Below, one piece after another: positions 7,799-15,831 of a DNA stretch of 22,730 nt. The stretch spans positions 1 to 22,730 of the forward strand of contig JANQGE010000016.1 of NCBI GenBank assembly GCA_028277485.1, given 5' to 3'. Below the pieces are notes generated by a model. It did no database searches and was not told where the DNA came from. It was given only the letters and a program-made list of their open reading frames with translations. The stretch is from Chlorobium sp. (lineage in GTDB: Bacteria > Bacteroidota > Chlorobiia > Chlorobiales > Chlorobiaceae). A program made the position numbers and the translations under genes. The stretch's first letter is position 1, and the number at the start of each line of letters is the position of its first letter.

Positions 7799-8827
7799 TC
7801 ATTTCACAAACTGCGCCTCTCTTGCTTTTGCCCAGTCCGGATTGCCACGAACACCGTTGGGCAAAATTGTTTTAGCGGAAACTTTTGCTCCAAAAAACCT
7901 TGCATTTTCAACATCCGCACCCTTAAGATCGGTGTTGATAAGGTTGGCAAAACTCAGGTTTGCGTTTTTCAGGGAGGCTGATGCCATATTCTCACTGAAA
8001 CTCAAATCAGCACCCCTCATATCCGTCTTACTCAGATCCGCATTTCGCAGGTCGACTTCCACAAGGTTTGCACCCCTGAGATCAGATCCTGCAGCGTTCA
8101 CAGCAAAAAGACCGGCCCGTTTAAGGTTCACTCCGACAAGTTTGGCATCTGTGATCTCGGTAAATTCCAGGTTGGCATTCCTGAGATCAGACCAACTGAG
8201 GTTGACTTGTGTCAACTTTGCCTTGCTCAAAAAGGCTTGCTGCATAGTAGCTCTTGTCAAAGACGATCTGCTGAAATCGGTTTCTATAAAAAAACCTTCG
8301 GTAAGATCGGCTTCCGTAAATACCGCATCAGTTACCTTGCCTTTGCTGAGGTTTACCCCTCGTAAATTTGCACCTTCAAGCCTGGCACCGCTGAGATCAG
8401 CCTCAACAAGATTCGCGTCGGCAAAGTTTGCTTTTGCAAGCAATGCATTGCTGAGATTTATCCCCTTGAGACCAGCGCCCTGTAAATTCGCCATACGAAG
8501 ATCGATCACATAGCTCGGGTTATCTTTTCGGAACTGGTTCCACGAGTCGACGCCCTGCTTGAGTTTCGCCATCAGTGATGCATCGTATGCAAAGAGCTCG
8601 GGCACATTGAGGAAAACATGGCAGAATAGTACAACTGCCATAATTTTCCCTGCAAATTTAAGGGCACCTCTATTTATTTGTTGCTCACCATGATTACTTC
8701 GTTCGGCGGTGCTCGAAATCCTCATGTACTCGAGTGTACACTCCGGTTTCTGCGCTCCATCCGCCTTGCAGCGCTCACGACAATTAATGGAGATGCCCCT
8801 TAGTACCTGTTTTGTAAAAATTCTCAT
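7799..8827 (-). CDS. Exported pentapeptide-repeat protein (N-terminus interrupted by a MITE)
   Basis: 342 residues. From about residue 108 onward the protein is built of A(D/N)LXX-type pentapeptide repeats (for example ANLQGAGLKGINLSNALLAK), predicting a right-handed quadrilateral beta-helix. A hydrophobic segment (MAVVLFCHVFLNVPELFA, residues 63-80) resembles a signal peptide core. ATG 8827 is four bases after the preceding stop and has GAGG about 7 nt upstream, so it is probably the native start. The first nine residues (MRIFTKQVL) are separated from the hydrophobic core by about 46 residues encoded by a mobile-element copy (8662-8799) that keeps the frame open. The function is unknown; the position inside the cytochrome operon suggests a periplasmic structural or assembly role. 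Confidence 0.8.
   Translation of the reverse strand: MRIFTKQVLRGISINCRERCKADGAQKPECTLEYMRISSTAERSNHGEQQINRGALKFAGKIMAVVLFCHVFLNVPELFAYDASLMAKLKQGVDSWNQFRKDNPSYVIDLRMANLQGAGLKGINLSNALLAKANFADANLVEADLSGARLEGANLRGVNLSKGKVTDAVFTEADLTEGFFIETDFSRSSLTRATMQQAFLSKAKLTQVNLSWSDLRNANLEFTEITDAKLVGVNLKRAGLFAVNAAGSDLRGANLVEVDLRNADLSKTDMRGADLSFSENMASASLKNANLSFANLINTDLKGADVENARFFGAKVSAKTILPNGVRGNPDWAKAREAQFVK
8662..8799 (+). mobile_element. MITE copy A (138 bp) inside the pentapeptide-repeat gene
   Basis: Begins GGGCACCTCTATTTATTTGT and ends AATGGAGATGCCCC, an inverted repeat of its start with a few mismatches. The interior (TTACTTCGTTCGGC, GGTTTCTGCGCTC) is shared with three other copies in this window. Flanks read TTAA on the left and TTAG on the right, a possible short target duplication. 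It has no coding capacity of its own. The length is a multiple of three and it carries no stop in the host frame. Confidence 0.85.
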
Positions 8828-8831
8828 CTCA

Positions 8832-9437
8832 CTACCTCGTCAGATTGAACGTGACCGTAGCAGAAGAGCCATCAGTAACAGTCACCGACTGTGTTCCTGC
8901 CTTCAATTTTTCACTCCATACCGCTATCTCATAGGTACCGGCAGGTACATTCTCAATGGTAAAACTGCCATCCGTCCCGGTCAGAGCAAAATAGGGATTG
9001 TCAAGCACGACCACATATGCCGACATTTCAGAATGCACATTGCACAGAAGCTCGACAACACATACCCTGTCAAAAGTAACGGTCTTATAGACGCCGGGGC
9101 CAAACGTTCCGAGATTGAACGACTTGCACTCCGTAGGTGAAAACACGTTATGGTTCACGTTATCGCTGTTCTTGAAATCAACTTTCGACCCTACAAGTAC
9201 CGGAAGTACGTGAGGTATAAAAGTGAGATCTTGCTGGTCCACCACATAAGGTTTTTCAGGCGCCTTGAAAGTTCCGGGCACATTGTTTAAATAAACCACA
9301 ACATTTTTCTTATACTTTACCCGTTTTGTATCGACCGAACCGGTAATAGTCCCCCCTGCAACAGCTTCTTTCTGACTGATAACGATCAAGCCTAAAAAAA
9401 CCATCATAAGTACGGCATTGAATAACGTCCTTCTCAT
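8832..9437 (-). CDS. Periplasmic cupredoxin (plastocyanin-like) protein
   Basis: 201 residues with a signal peptide (hydrophobic core at residues ~8-21, likely cut near AVA-GG at 27). The central domain carries a type 1 copper set: His96 in VNHNVF, then Cys132, His135 and Met138 in LCNVHSEM. The last third (GSFTIENVPAGTYEIAVW) is a carboxypeptidase-regulatory-like beta sandwich. It is likely a one-electron carrier in the periplasm, probably linked to the adjacent octaheme/bc complex. A GGGAGGA ribosome binding site precedes the ATG by 6 nt. It lies between the lipoprotein cytochrome c and the pentapeptide-repeat gene, only 4 bp from the latter. Confidence 0.88.
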   Translation of the reverse strand: MRRTLFNAVLMMVFLGLIVISQKEAVAGGTITGSVDTKRVKYKKNVVVYLNNVPGTFKAPEKPYVVDQQDLTFIPHVLPVLVGSKVDFKNSDNVNHNVFSPTECKSFNLGTFGPGVYKTVTFDRVCVVELLCNVHSEMSAYVVVLDNPYFALTGTDGSFTIENVPAGTYEIAVWSEKLKAGTQSVTVTDGSSATVTFNLTR

Positions 9438-9498
9438 AACGGGTCCTCCCTGTTTATTGTTATTTAAGCGTCTCCGAGCAGCAAACCGATAACGGCCG

Positions 9499-9924
9499 TC
9501 AATGGTTCATATCAGGAAGAGTCCTGATATAATCTACCAGAAACTCTACCTCTTCTTTATGCAGGGTGCGCCCCCACGGCGGACACAGATTGGATCCGCC
9601 GACAGACACGCCCCCTTCGTTGATGGCTTTATACAAACGCTCATTATCTCTCTCTTCAAAAAATTTTTCCAAAGTGAAATTTGCCGGTTTGGGCTCCAGA
9701 CCAAACCCGTAATAACGTCCGGCACCGTCCCCTTTCTCACCATGACAGATAGAGCAATAATGCGTGTACAGGCGCTTGCCTTCCTTCGAGGAATAAGCCA
9801 CCTTAGGCTCAGCGGAAACCGGACGCTTTTGCTCTGTGGTGCAGCCGCATATCAAGCCGATAACAATTGCGGCAACAGTTTTGTAAACCGCATTACTGTT
9901 TATATTTTTGTGTCTTAAGCCCAT
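9499..9924 (-). CDS. Monoheme c-type cytochrome lipoprotein
   Basis: 141 residues. An N-terminal hydrophobic segment ends in LICGC, a plausible lipobox, so a membrane-anchored periplasmic lipoprotein is likely. The single heme site is CSICH (near residue 57). The rest follows small class I cytochromes of the type ANFT...INEGG...PPWG..L...EVEFLVDYIRTL. Where relatives have Met before PPWG (LMPPWG), this protein has Cys (NLCPPWG, codon TGT), so the sixth heme ligand may be Cys or something else. GGGGAG about 9 nt upstream supports the ATG at 9924. It sits between the octaheme cytochrome and the cupredoxin genes and probably passes electrons between them. Confidence 0.9.
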   Translation of the reverse strand: MGLRHKNINSNAVYKTVAAIVIGLICGCTTEQKRPVSAEPKVAYSSKEGKRLYTHYCSICHGEKGDGAGRYYGFGLEPKPANFTLEKFFEERDNERLYKAINEGGVSVGGSNLCPPWGRTLHKEEVEFLVDYIRTLPDMNH

Positions 9925-9962
9925 GATCAGTGTCTCCCCAACCTACCGTTTCCAGTAATGCT

Positions 9963-12521
9963 TTACTCCAGCTTCAATGACATGAGGTACCTGGCAAGAT
10001 AGATCCTCTCACGTTCGGTAAATCCATATTTCGGTTCAACATTTTGAGGGTTGTACCTCTGCGGATCTTCAAGGTATTTGAAAATGAAACCCGCTGTGAG
10101 ACGACCGCCGACATTTGAGAGGTTCGGTCCGACAGACCCTCCTGCATTGCCTATCTGATGGCATGCCACACAACCCTTTTCGTCATAGAGCCGCTTACCC
10201 TCGAGCACCTGATCAACGGCTCCATCATCAAGATCAGGCAAAAAGGCCGGAATATCGTCCGTTACAAGATCACTCCTGAAAAAGTTCATCACCGTCTCTA
10301 TCTCCGAGGATTCCAGGTTCCCCTGAATCATACCGTCCTGCTTGTCCAGATTGAACCTCGGCATTTGCTTGAGCATCGGCCGGATAATATCGGGCTGCTT
10401 GAGGAATCTCCTGAGCCACTCCTCCTGCAGCTTGCTCCCGGCAACAGACAGATCAGGAGCATAGTTGTAACCATGGTTCCCGATTTTATGACAGTTCAAA
10501 CATTTGATATCTCGCTCGAGTTTTTCAAAATCACCGGACAAGATGTGCGATTCCGTCCCGCCCTCAAACTCTTCGATCTCCGCATAAGAGGGGACAACAA
10601 AGCGGGCAGGGCGGCTTGCGTCGGTAAACCCGAGGAGCACCGAGGAAATCGACCCCAGTTCCTCTTCGCCCAACCGGTAATCGGGCATTCTCAGGTCATC
10701 CCTGAAGCTCCTCGGGGCCCGCAGCTTCTGTTTGACATAACTTAACCTGTCATGAGGTATCTTGTCCTTCACTTTCCCAAAATCCAGAAGCTCAACCGGT
10801 TTACTGCCGATAGAAGAAAGTTCGGCCCCTATCTTCTCCTCCATCTCGCCGCTCCTTGCAAATGTTACACCGGCTCTCCGCAATTGGGGGGCAATGTCCT
10901 GCATCTCCTCCATCCCTTTTACCTTATGACACCCAAAACAGCCATATTTCTGTACGAGAGCTTTCCCTTTTTCAATTGATTCGGCTTTCATAGGAACCGG
11001 ATCTTCGTACTCCGGCTCGAAATCCCAGTCTTGAAATTCACTGACAATATATTCGACAAGAGCTGCCAGCTCCTGGTCTGAAAAACGGTACCTCGGCATC
11101 TTGGTTTCAGGAAAGTATTTCTTTGGATCCTTGATCCAGTTAAACAGCCATTCCCTGGTAACCTTACTGCCGACCTTGCTCAAGTCAGGCGCATGAATCT
11201 CGGTGTGATTCCCTCCTTTTCCGTTGGTTGTATGACAGATATTACAGCGGGATTGCCGCCAGATCGCTTTGCCTTTTTCCGCAAGGTCCCAGTCTATGTC
11301 CTCATCAGCGTAGAGAGTATCACGCCGTGTGGTTCCTGTCATGCTGAACAGGTAATCGGCAATCGATTCAGCCTCTTCCTTTGACAAATAGAACTTGGGC
11401 ATGCGCGCGGTCTCATAGTAGGTCTTCGGGTCCTGCAGCCAGCTTACCGCCCACGAATAGTTGATCTTTGTACCCACTTCGGCAAGCACAGGACCTACTT
11501 CACGCAGGTCTTCATATCCGGGAATCATATGACACCCGTAGCACCCGTATTTTTTTATCAGTTTCGAGCCCTTGCTGATGAATTCAGCTCCCCGCAAGCC
11601 CTCGATATCTCCATGACAGGAAATACACGAGGACTGCGTCATGCTCCCTTGATGCATCGGTTCAGTCCAGTGGTCCACCCATCCGTGCGCTTTGTCCGGA
11701 GATGTCGTTGCCCTGCCCTGCCCCTGGTGGCAGAAGGTACAGCCATATTCGCTAACCGGATGATTTTCAAGAAAAATAAAACCGGCAGGATGCCGGGTGA
11801 GCGGTTGTCGATCGCTCAGCCTGTAACTGCTCTCGATTCCGGCATGACAGGTTATGCAGCGGTCGGCTTTACCCGCGTCCCTGATATGTATCTGCCTGAT
11901 TTCCAAAGACATGCGATCATTGCTTTCAATCGCCATCAGTTTTTCGTCAAGCCCTTTATGCAACGACCGAATTTCAGCCCTTATTGCCTCGAACTCGTTC
12001 GTCAATTCACCGATGTCTTCCTGCAACGCACTCTTTCTTTCAAGCAGAACATTCCTGTTCTCCGTCAACCCTTCGATTTCACCCTGAAGCTGTTGCATTA
12101 CCTCTTTGTCCTGTTCCTTCTGACCCCTGATATAGAGGTATTCCGCTTCAAGGTACTTGCCCCGTGTTTCCTGCAGTTTTTTTTGGTTCTGTGCCAGGGA
12201 CGCCTCGATTATATCCAGCTGCCCGACAAGACCGGTATACTTTTCCTGTACCCCCCTGCTCTGAAAAATTTCCTCCGCCGCTTGGAGCCTTGCCTGCAAA
12301 GCTTCAAGCTTTTCGGCATTGCCATTGCTGTCGAACTCTTTTTTTGCCACATCATACTCGGCCTGCAGTTTTGCACCCTTTAACTCCTTATATTCCTGCT
12401 GGTAGGCTTTCCATGGCCTGAGCTGGACCTCATCTTTCCATATCACCCAACCAGCCAGCCCTAAAAGCAGCAGACTGAGGAATGCAAACAGGTAAGGGGT
12501 ATACGCAGACCCTTTTTTCAT
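9963..12521 (-). CDS. Membrane-anchored octaheme c-type cytochrome with coiled coil
   Basis: 852 residues. An uncleaved-looking N-terminal helix (residues ~9-28) is followed by a long Lys/Glu/Gln-rich coiled coil (~40-200), then eight CXXCH sites at residues 222, 261, 299, 327, 426, 528, 674 and 784. Hemes 1-3 lie in a compact region rich in extra histidines. Hemes 4-8 lie in repeated monoheme modules, most ending in a Met ligand motif (RMPKF, KMPRY, RMPDY, QMPRF); the last module has VEPKY instead. It is probably the periplasmic cytochrome subunit of the bc-type complex encoded just upstream, taking the place of cytochrome c1 or f. I cannot match it to a characterised protein. Confidence 0.92.
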   Translation of the reverse strand: MKKGSAYTPYLFAFLSLLLLGLAGWVIWKDEVQLRPWKAYQQEYKELKGAKLQAEYDVAKKEFDSNGNAEKLEALQARLQAAEEIFQSRGVQEKYTGLVGQLDIIEASLAQNQKKLQETRGKYLEAEYLYIRGQKEQDKEVMQQLQGEIEGLTENRNVLLERKSALQEDIGELTNEFEAIRAEIRSLHKGLDEKLMAIESNDRMSLEIRQIHIRDAGKADRCITCHAGIESSYRLSDRQPLTRHPAGFIFLENHPVSEYGCTFCHQGQGRATTSPDKAHGWVDHWTEPMHQGSMTQSSCISCHGDIEGLRGAEFISKGSKLIKKYGCYGCHMIPGYEDLREVGPVLAEVGTKINYSWAVSWLQDPKTYYETARMPKFYLSKEEAESIADYLFSMTGTTRRDTLYADEDIDWDLAEKGKAIWRQSRCNICHTTNGKGGNHTEIHAPDLSKVGSKVTREWLFNWIKDPKKYFPETKMPRYRFSDQELAALVEYIVSEFQDWDFEPEYEDPVPMKAESIEKGKALVQKYGCFGCHKVKGMEEMQDIAPQLRRAGVTFARSGEMEEKIGAELSSIGSKPVELLDFGKVKDKIPHDRLSYVKQKLRAPRSFRDDLRMPDYRLGEEELGSISSVLLGFTDASRPARFVVPSYAEIEEFEGGTESHILSGDFEKLERDIKCLNCHKIGNHGYNYAPDLSVAGSKLQEEWLRRFLKQPDIIRPMLKQMPRFNLDKQDGMIQGNLESSEIETVMNFFRSDLVTDDIPAFLPDLDDGAVDQVLEGKRLYDEKGCVACHQIGNAGGSVGPNLSNVGGRLTAGFIFKYLEDPQRYNPQNVEPKYGFTERERIYLARYLMSLKLE

Positions 12522-12570
12522 ACTCTTCCGAATAAAAAACTGTTACAGGTTATGCCGGTCAGGCATGCCC

Positions 12571-13455
12571 TTAAATGTTAAACCATGGCGTTACCCAAAC
12601 GTACTTAACCATCAGGACAAGACGCAGAAACATCTTTATCGGCAATGCGAGCATTGTCCAGAACAAAAAAGTGACCGTCACATAGGGAACCATTCCCAAA
12701 TTTTCGAAGAATTCCGGCTTTTTTTTCCTCCAGTATACGTAAGGCAGAATCATGCCGAGAGCGTAATACATGGTCACAACACCGCCGCCGATAAAAAAAC
12801 CCCAGCCGGATCTTGAATCAATGCCAACAAGGTTTGTAAGATCCGCAGTGCCTTCATAGACCACTCTATGATGATCCCACTCCTCCCACGGCCAGAACCA
12901 TAGCCATCCCGGTCCCCGGAAGAAAACCCCGATAACTATCAGTAGAATCCACAGAAAAAGAAACCCGAAACAGAAAATCAGAATCGCCCACTTTCTCTCT
13001 GAAAAAGTGTAATAACCATTTCCTTTGGGATTGATATCTATGTAGGGGATGGCAATCAAGCCGATGATGATCAGCGTTGGAAGCACCACGCCTGCAATCC
13101 AGGGGTCAAAGTAAACCAGCATCTCCTGAAGCCCGAGGAAATACCAGGGGGCCTTTGCCGGATTGGGTGTCAATGTCGGGTTTGCCAGCTCTTCGAGAGG
13201 TGCATCCACAACAAGGGACCAGAAAGTAAGTCCTATAAAAACAACCAGAGCAACAATAAGCTCTATCCTGACAAGAGGTTTCCAGGTATCAACCTTGCCA
13301 TTTCCTTCCCCTTCGATCAGCTCGCCGTTCTTTCTCGACGCGTCATTCCTGAACGCCTGCAGAAAAGCCCAGGCGGTGAAAAAAAGTACCATGAGAATCA
13401 TCACCACAATGGCGATATTGTCAGGCTTTGAAATTATCTCGATAAATGGCCCCAT
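12571..13455 (-). CDS. Cytochrome b C-terminal half (subunit IV-like)
   Basis: About 294 residues. An N-terminal helix and a basic loop precede NPAKAPWYFLGLQEM, the counterpart of the PEWY quinol-site motif at the start of subunit IV and of the cytochrome b C-terminal domain. Several further helices follow (for example GVVLPTLIIIGLIAIPYIDI, ILIFCFGFLFLWILLIVIGV), more than the three of chloroplast subunit IV. It would form the quinol-oxidation site with the b6-type subunit encoded immediately upstream. ATG 13455 is preferred; TTG 13473 would add six residues. Ribosome binding sites are weak for both. Confidence 0.88.
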   Translation of the reverse strand: MGPFIEIISKPDNIAIVVMILMVLFFTAWAFLQAFRNDASRKNGELIEGEGNGKVDTWKPLVRIELIVALVVFIGLTFWSLVVDAPLEELANPTLTPNPAKAPWYFLGLQEMLVYFDPWIAGVVLPTLIIIGLIAIPYIDINPKGNGYYTFSERKWAILIFCFGFLFLWILLIVIGVFFRGPGWLWFWPWEEWDHHRVVYEGTADLTNLVGIDSRSGWGFFIGGGVVTMYYALGMILPYVYWRKKKPEFFENLGMVPYVTVTFLFWTMLALPIKMFLRLVLMVKYVWVTPWFNI

Positions 13456-13507
13456 TACTGTACTATCCAGCAAGTTTTAGTTTAATCACGACAACTGCCC
13501 GCGGTAC

Positions 13508-14269
13508 TCAGGAATGCGGACCAGAAATGCCTCCGTCCTTTCTTACTCTCCAGAAATGCACCGCCATCAGTACGACCGCCACAAGAGGAAGGGCAACACA
13601 GTGCCAGACATAAGACCGCAAAAGCGCGTTCCCTCCTACAGTTGATCCGCCCAGGATCGCGAACCGAACATCGTTGTAGGGGGTTATACCCAGATATTCA
13701 CTGAATGGCCCTTCAAACCCCAACAGCGGCGTTCCTGCCGCCATATTGGTTCCGACCTCGATAGCCCATAACCCAAGCTGATCCCACGGAAGCAGGTAGC
13801 CTGTAAAACTCAGCAGCATGGTTAAAACAAGCAATATGACACCGATCGCCCAGTTAAACTGCCTCGGTGACTTGTACGAGCCTGTCATGAAAACGCGAAA
13901 CATGTGAAGCCAGACGACAATAACCATGAAATGCCCGGCCCACCGGTGCAGACTCCGGAGAAATATCCCATAAGGAACTTGAAACTCCAGATCTTTTATA
14001 TCCCAATAGGCTTGATCAACCGACGGGCGATAGTAAAACATCAGAAGAAAACCGGTAACCGTGAGGATGATAAACGAAAAGAGAGAAATCCCCCCCATTC
14101 CCCAGGTATACCTCAGCTTTACCGCCCCCTCCCTTACCTTCACAGGATGCAGGTGCATGAAAACGTTGCCGAAAATCGCAAGTGCGCGATTTCTCGGCGT
14201 GTCCTTGTAGTCTCTTCTGAACATTGATTTCCAGATCAGAGACTGTTTGATGTTGTCAAACATTTTCAT
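13508..14269 (-). CDS. Cytochrome b6-like subunit of a bc complex
   Basis: 253 residues with four transmembrane helices. Heme b ligands are His108 and His122 in helix B (SLHRWAGH...LHMFRV) and His223 and His238 in helix D (VWHC...AVHFW). Fourteen residues separate the second pair, the b6-type spacing (bc1 has 13). FTGYLLPWDQLGLWA and the SEYLG segment are typical quinol-site features. The position that holds the heme c(n) cysteine in cytochrome b6 and Bacillus QcrB (before GGI) is glycine here (WGMGGIS), so a covalent third heme is not expected. The split into separate N- and C-terminal b subunits differs from the long fused cytochrome b usual in green sulfur bacteria. Confidence 0.93.
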   Translation of the reverse strand: MKMFDNIKQSLIWKSMFRRDYKDTPRNRALAIFGNVFMHLHPVKVREGAVKLRYTWGMGGISLFSFIILTVTGFLLMFYYRPSVDQAYWDIKDLEFQVPYGIFLRSLHRWAGHFMVIVVWLHMFRVFMTGSYKSPRQFNWAIGVILLVLTMLLSFTGYLLPWDQLGLWAIEVGTNMAAGTPLLGFEGPFSEYLGITPYNDVRFAILGGSTVGGNALLRSYVWHCVALPLVAVVLMAVHFWRVRKDGGISGPHS

Positions 14270-14303
14270 CGTTATCTCGTTTTTTCATTATCCAAAGCAA
14301 AGG

Positions 14304-14654
14304 TTATGCATACCCCCGCATTTGTTTCACCTGTTTACCATATATCTCAAGCCGCTTCTCAGAACCGTCGGGATTAACCATCGCTATTGCCTCCCAGGGA
14401 CAATCAACAGCACAAAAATTACAGCCGGTGCATAAATCACGGTTTACCCGGGCAGTGCCGTTAAAGTTTAGCCCGGTATCCATCATTTCAATGCATGCGG
14501 CGGGACATATCGATACACAGATGCCGCAGCCGGTACATTGTTCCGGCCTGATCCTTGCTACAGCCTTTTTTTTAGCTGTTTTCCCTGCGTTAACTGCTTC
14601 TTCCACCTGACACTGTCTTTTTATGGGCAAAGTTGCCGCACACCCCCATTCCAC
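14304..14654 (-). CDS. 2x[4Fe-4S] ferredoxin-type subunit of the bc operon
   Basis: 116 residues. Two complete cluster motifs are visible: Cys40, 43, 46 and 50 (CTGCGICVSIC) and Cys75, 78, 81 and 85 (CTGCNFCAVDC), each followed by Pro. There is no signal peptide or membrane helix, so it should be cytoplasmic. It starts at GTG, 10 bp after the Rieske stop; the N-terminal 30 residues (extra Cys, then Lys-rich) are unlike a simple ferredoxin and the start is not certain. Between Rieske and cytochrome b genes it may be a cytoplasmic-side electron entry or exit to the quinone site, which is an inference. Confidence 0.85.
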   Translation of the reverse strand: MEWGCAATLPIKRQCQVEEAVNAGKTAKKKAVARIRPEQCTGCGICVSICPAACIEMMDTGLNFNGTARVNRDLCTGCNFCAVDCPWEAIAMVNPDGSEKRLEIYGKQVKQMRGYA

Positions 14655-14664
14655 AGGGATGCAT

Positions 14665-15210
14665 TTATACTCTCAAGAGACTTTGCGGATACATCTGATT
14701 GGATTCCTTCCCCGGAACCCCCTTGAACTTGATACTCTTATCAACCAGCAGCTGCCCGTCTTCCGCCATACTGATCTTGAACCTGTCCATCGGCCTCGGT
14801 GCCGGCCCCTCGAAATTAAACCCCGATATGTAATATCCGCTTCCATGACAGGGACACTTGAACTTATTCTGCGATTCGAGCCAGTTGGGAGTACAGCCCA
14901 GATGGGTGCACTTCGCCTCCATCGCAAAAAAAGACCCGTCACTCTGCCGTACTATCCATGTGCCGTACTTGTTTATGAACTGTGTATTTACCTGCCCCGG
15001 CGGATAGTCGCCCGGTTTGCCCACTTTGAACTTCGTAGGCGGTTCAAAGAGCACTCTCGGATACATGAACCGCACAAAAGCCGCAATATTAATCCCGATG
15101 AACCCGGCAATGCCGCCCCAGCCGACCCTTCTCAGGAACCTCCGGCGTCTTTCGGCTCGATCTTGCAGCTCTTCAACCTCGAGCTGATCGGTTGTCAGTT
15201 CATTTTCCAT
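14665..15210 (-). CDS. Rieske [2Fe-2S] protein
   Basis: 181 residues. The N-terminal RRRRFLRR followed by a hydrophobic helix (GWGGIAGFIGINIAAFV) is a Tat-type membrane anchor as in other Rieske proteins. Cluster ligands are Cys101/His103 in CTHLGC and Cys119/His122 in CPCHGSGY, with the usual disulfide partners Cys106 and Cys121. It moves electrons from quinol at the P side to the cytochrome c subunit. ATG 15210 is preferred because the protein from there matches family length and gives a proper Tat signal; the frame is open further upstream to 15306. It is the first gene of the bc group after a 480-bp gene-free stretch. Confidence 0.92.
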   Translation of the reverse strand: MENELTTDQLEVEELQDRAERRRRFLRRVGWGGIAGFIGINIAAFVRFMYPRVLFEPPTKFKVGKPGDYPPGQVNTQFINKYGTWIVRQSDGSFFAMEAKCTHLGCTPNWLESQNKFKCPCHGSGYYISGFNFEGPAPRPMDRFKISMAEDGQLLVDKSIKFKGVPGKESNQMYPQSLLRV

Positions 15211-15689
15211 CGTGCATCTATAGTCGTTTCGGCTATTACACCGTGCATAACCCATTGCAGCGCTGCCCTGTTTGCCGTTTTTTTCCCAAAAAACAGCCTG
15301 AAGCACTGTTTCCGGGCCAAGCTGCTTTTAGCAGAACCAAAAAAATCTTCACCTTCATCTGCAAATGAGCGGTCCATTAACAGCACACATATGTAAGGGG
15401 GAAGAATACTGCTGGCGATAGTATACAGAAACGCCTTACCACATAGCTGCCGAGAAGGGATACAACTTCTCCAACAATTGAAGACACAAAGGGGAGCTCA
15501 ATTAGAACCACGGGTCACCACATCGCATGCTCAACCTCCCGATGTCCGCTTTGAAATCCTTGAAAAACACAGGCCGGGGAAAAGCAAGGTTCATTGAGCA
15601 ACATGGAGATAAAACAATGAACCTGCCCTTCCAAGCCTGTGCAGGGATGTGGGGATACTTCCCAAATCAGCGGAAACTGTCTCACTAAA
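15211..15689. other. Gene-free stretch upstream of the Rieske gene
   Basis: I find no convincing gene here. It should hold the promoter of the bc operon, but I cannot identify one with confidence. It does contain a long inverted repeat (15568-15641), listed separately. Confidence 0.5.
15568..15641. ncRNA. Long imperfect hairpin, possible structured RNA or processing signal
   Basis: Nested inverted repeats: CACAGGC (15568-15574) pairs with GCCTGTG (15635-15641), and AGGTTCATTG (15587-15596) pairs perfectly with CAATGAACCT (15615-15624). Extra GC and AA/GG pairs lie between, and the loop is 18 nt. No T-tract follows on either strand, so it is not a simple intrinsic terminator. It lies between the cytochrome-porin gene and the Rieske gene. 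Confidence 0.45.
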
Positions 15690-15831
15690 GGGTACCTCTA
15701 TTAATTTGTTGCGCACCCTGATTACTTCGTTCGGCAGTGCTCGAAATCCTCATGTACTCCATGTACACTCCGGTTTCTGTGCTCTGTCCGCCTCGTACTC
15801 ATGTCGCTCACGACAATAAATAGAGGTGCCC
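15690..15831 (+). mobile_element. MITE copy B (142 bp) at the end of the cytochrome-porin gene
   Basis: Starts GGGTACCTCTATTAATTTGT and ends CAATAAATAGAGGTGCCC, with near-perfect terminal inverted repeats and about 80% visible identity to copy A in the same orientation. TAAA lies on both sides, a likely 4-bp target duplication. Its last base forms part of the stop codon of the neighbouring gene. Confidence 0.88.

Noticed and set aside
15195..15386. 63-codon minus-strand frame upstream of the Rieske gene
   Set aside because: No ribosome binding site, no domain, and it overlaps the Rieske start in another frame.
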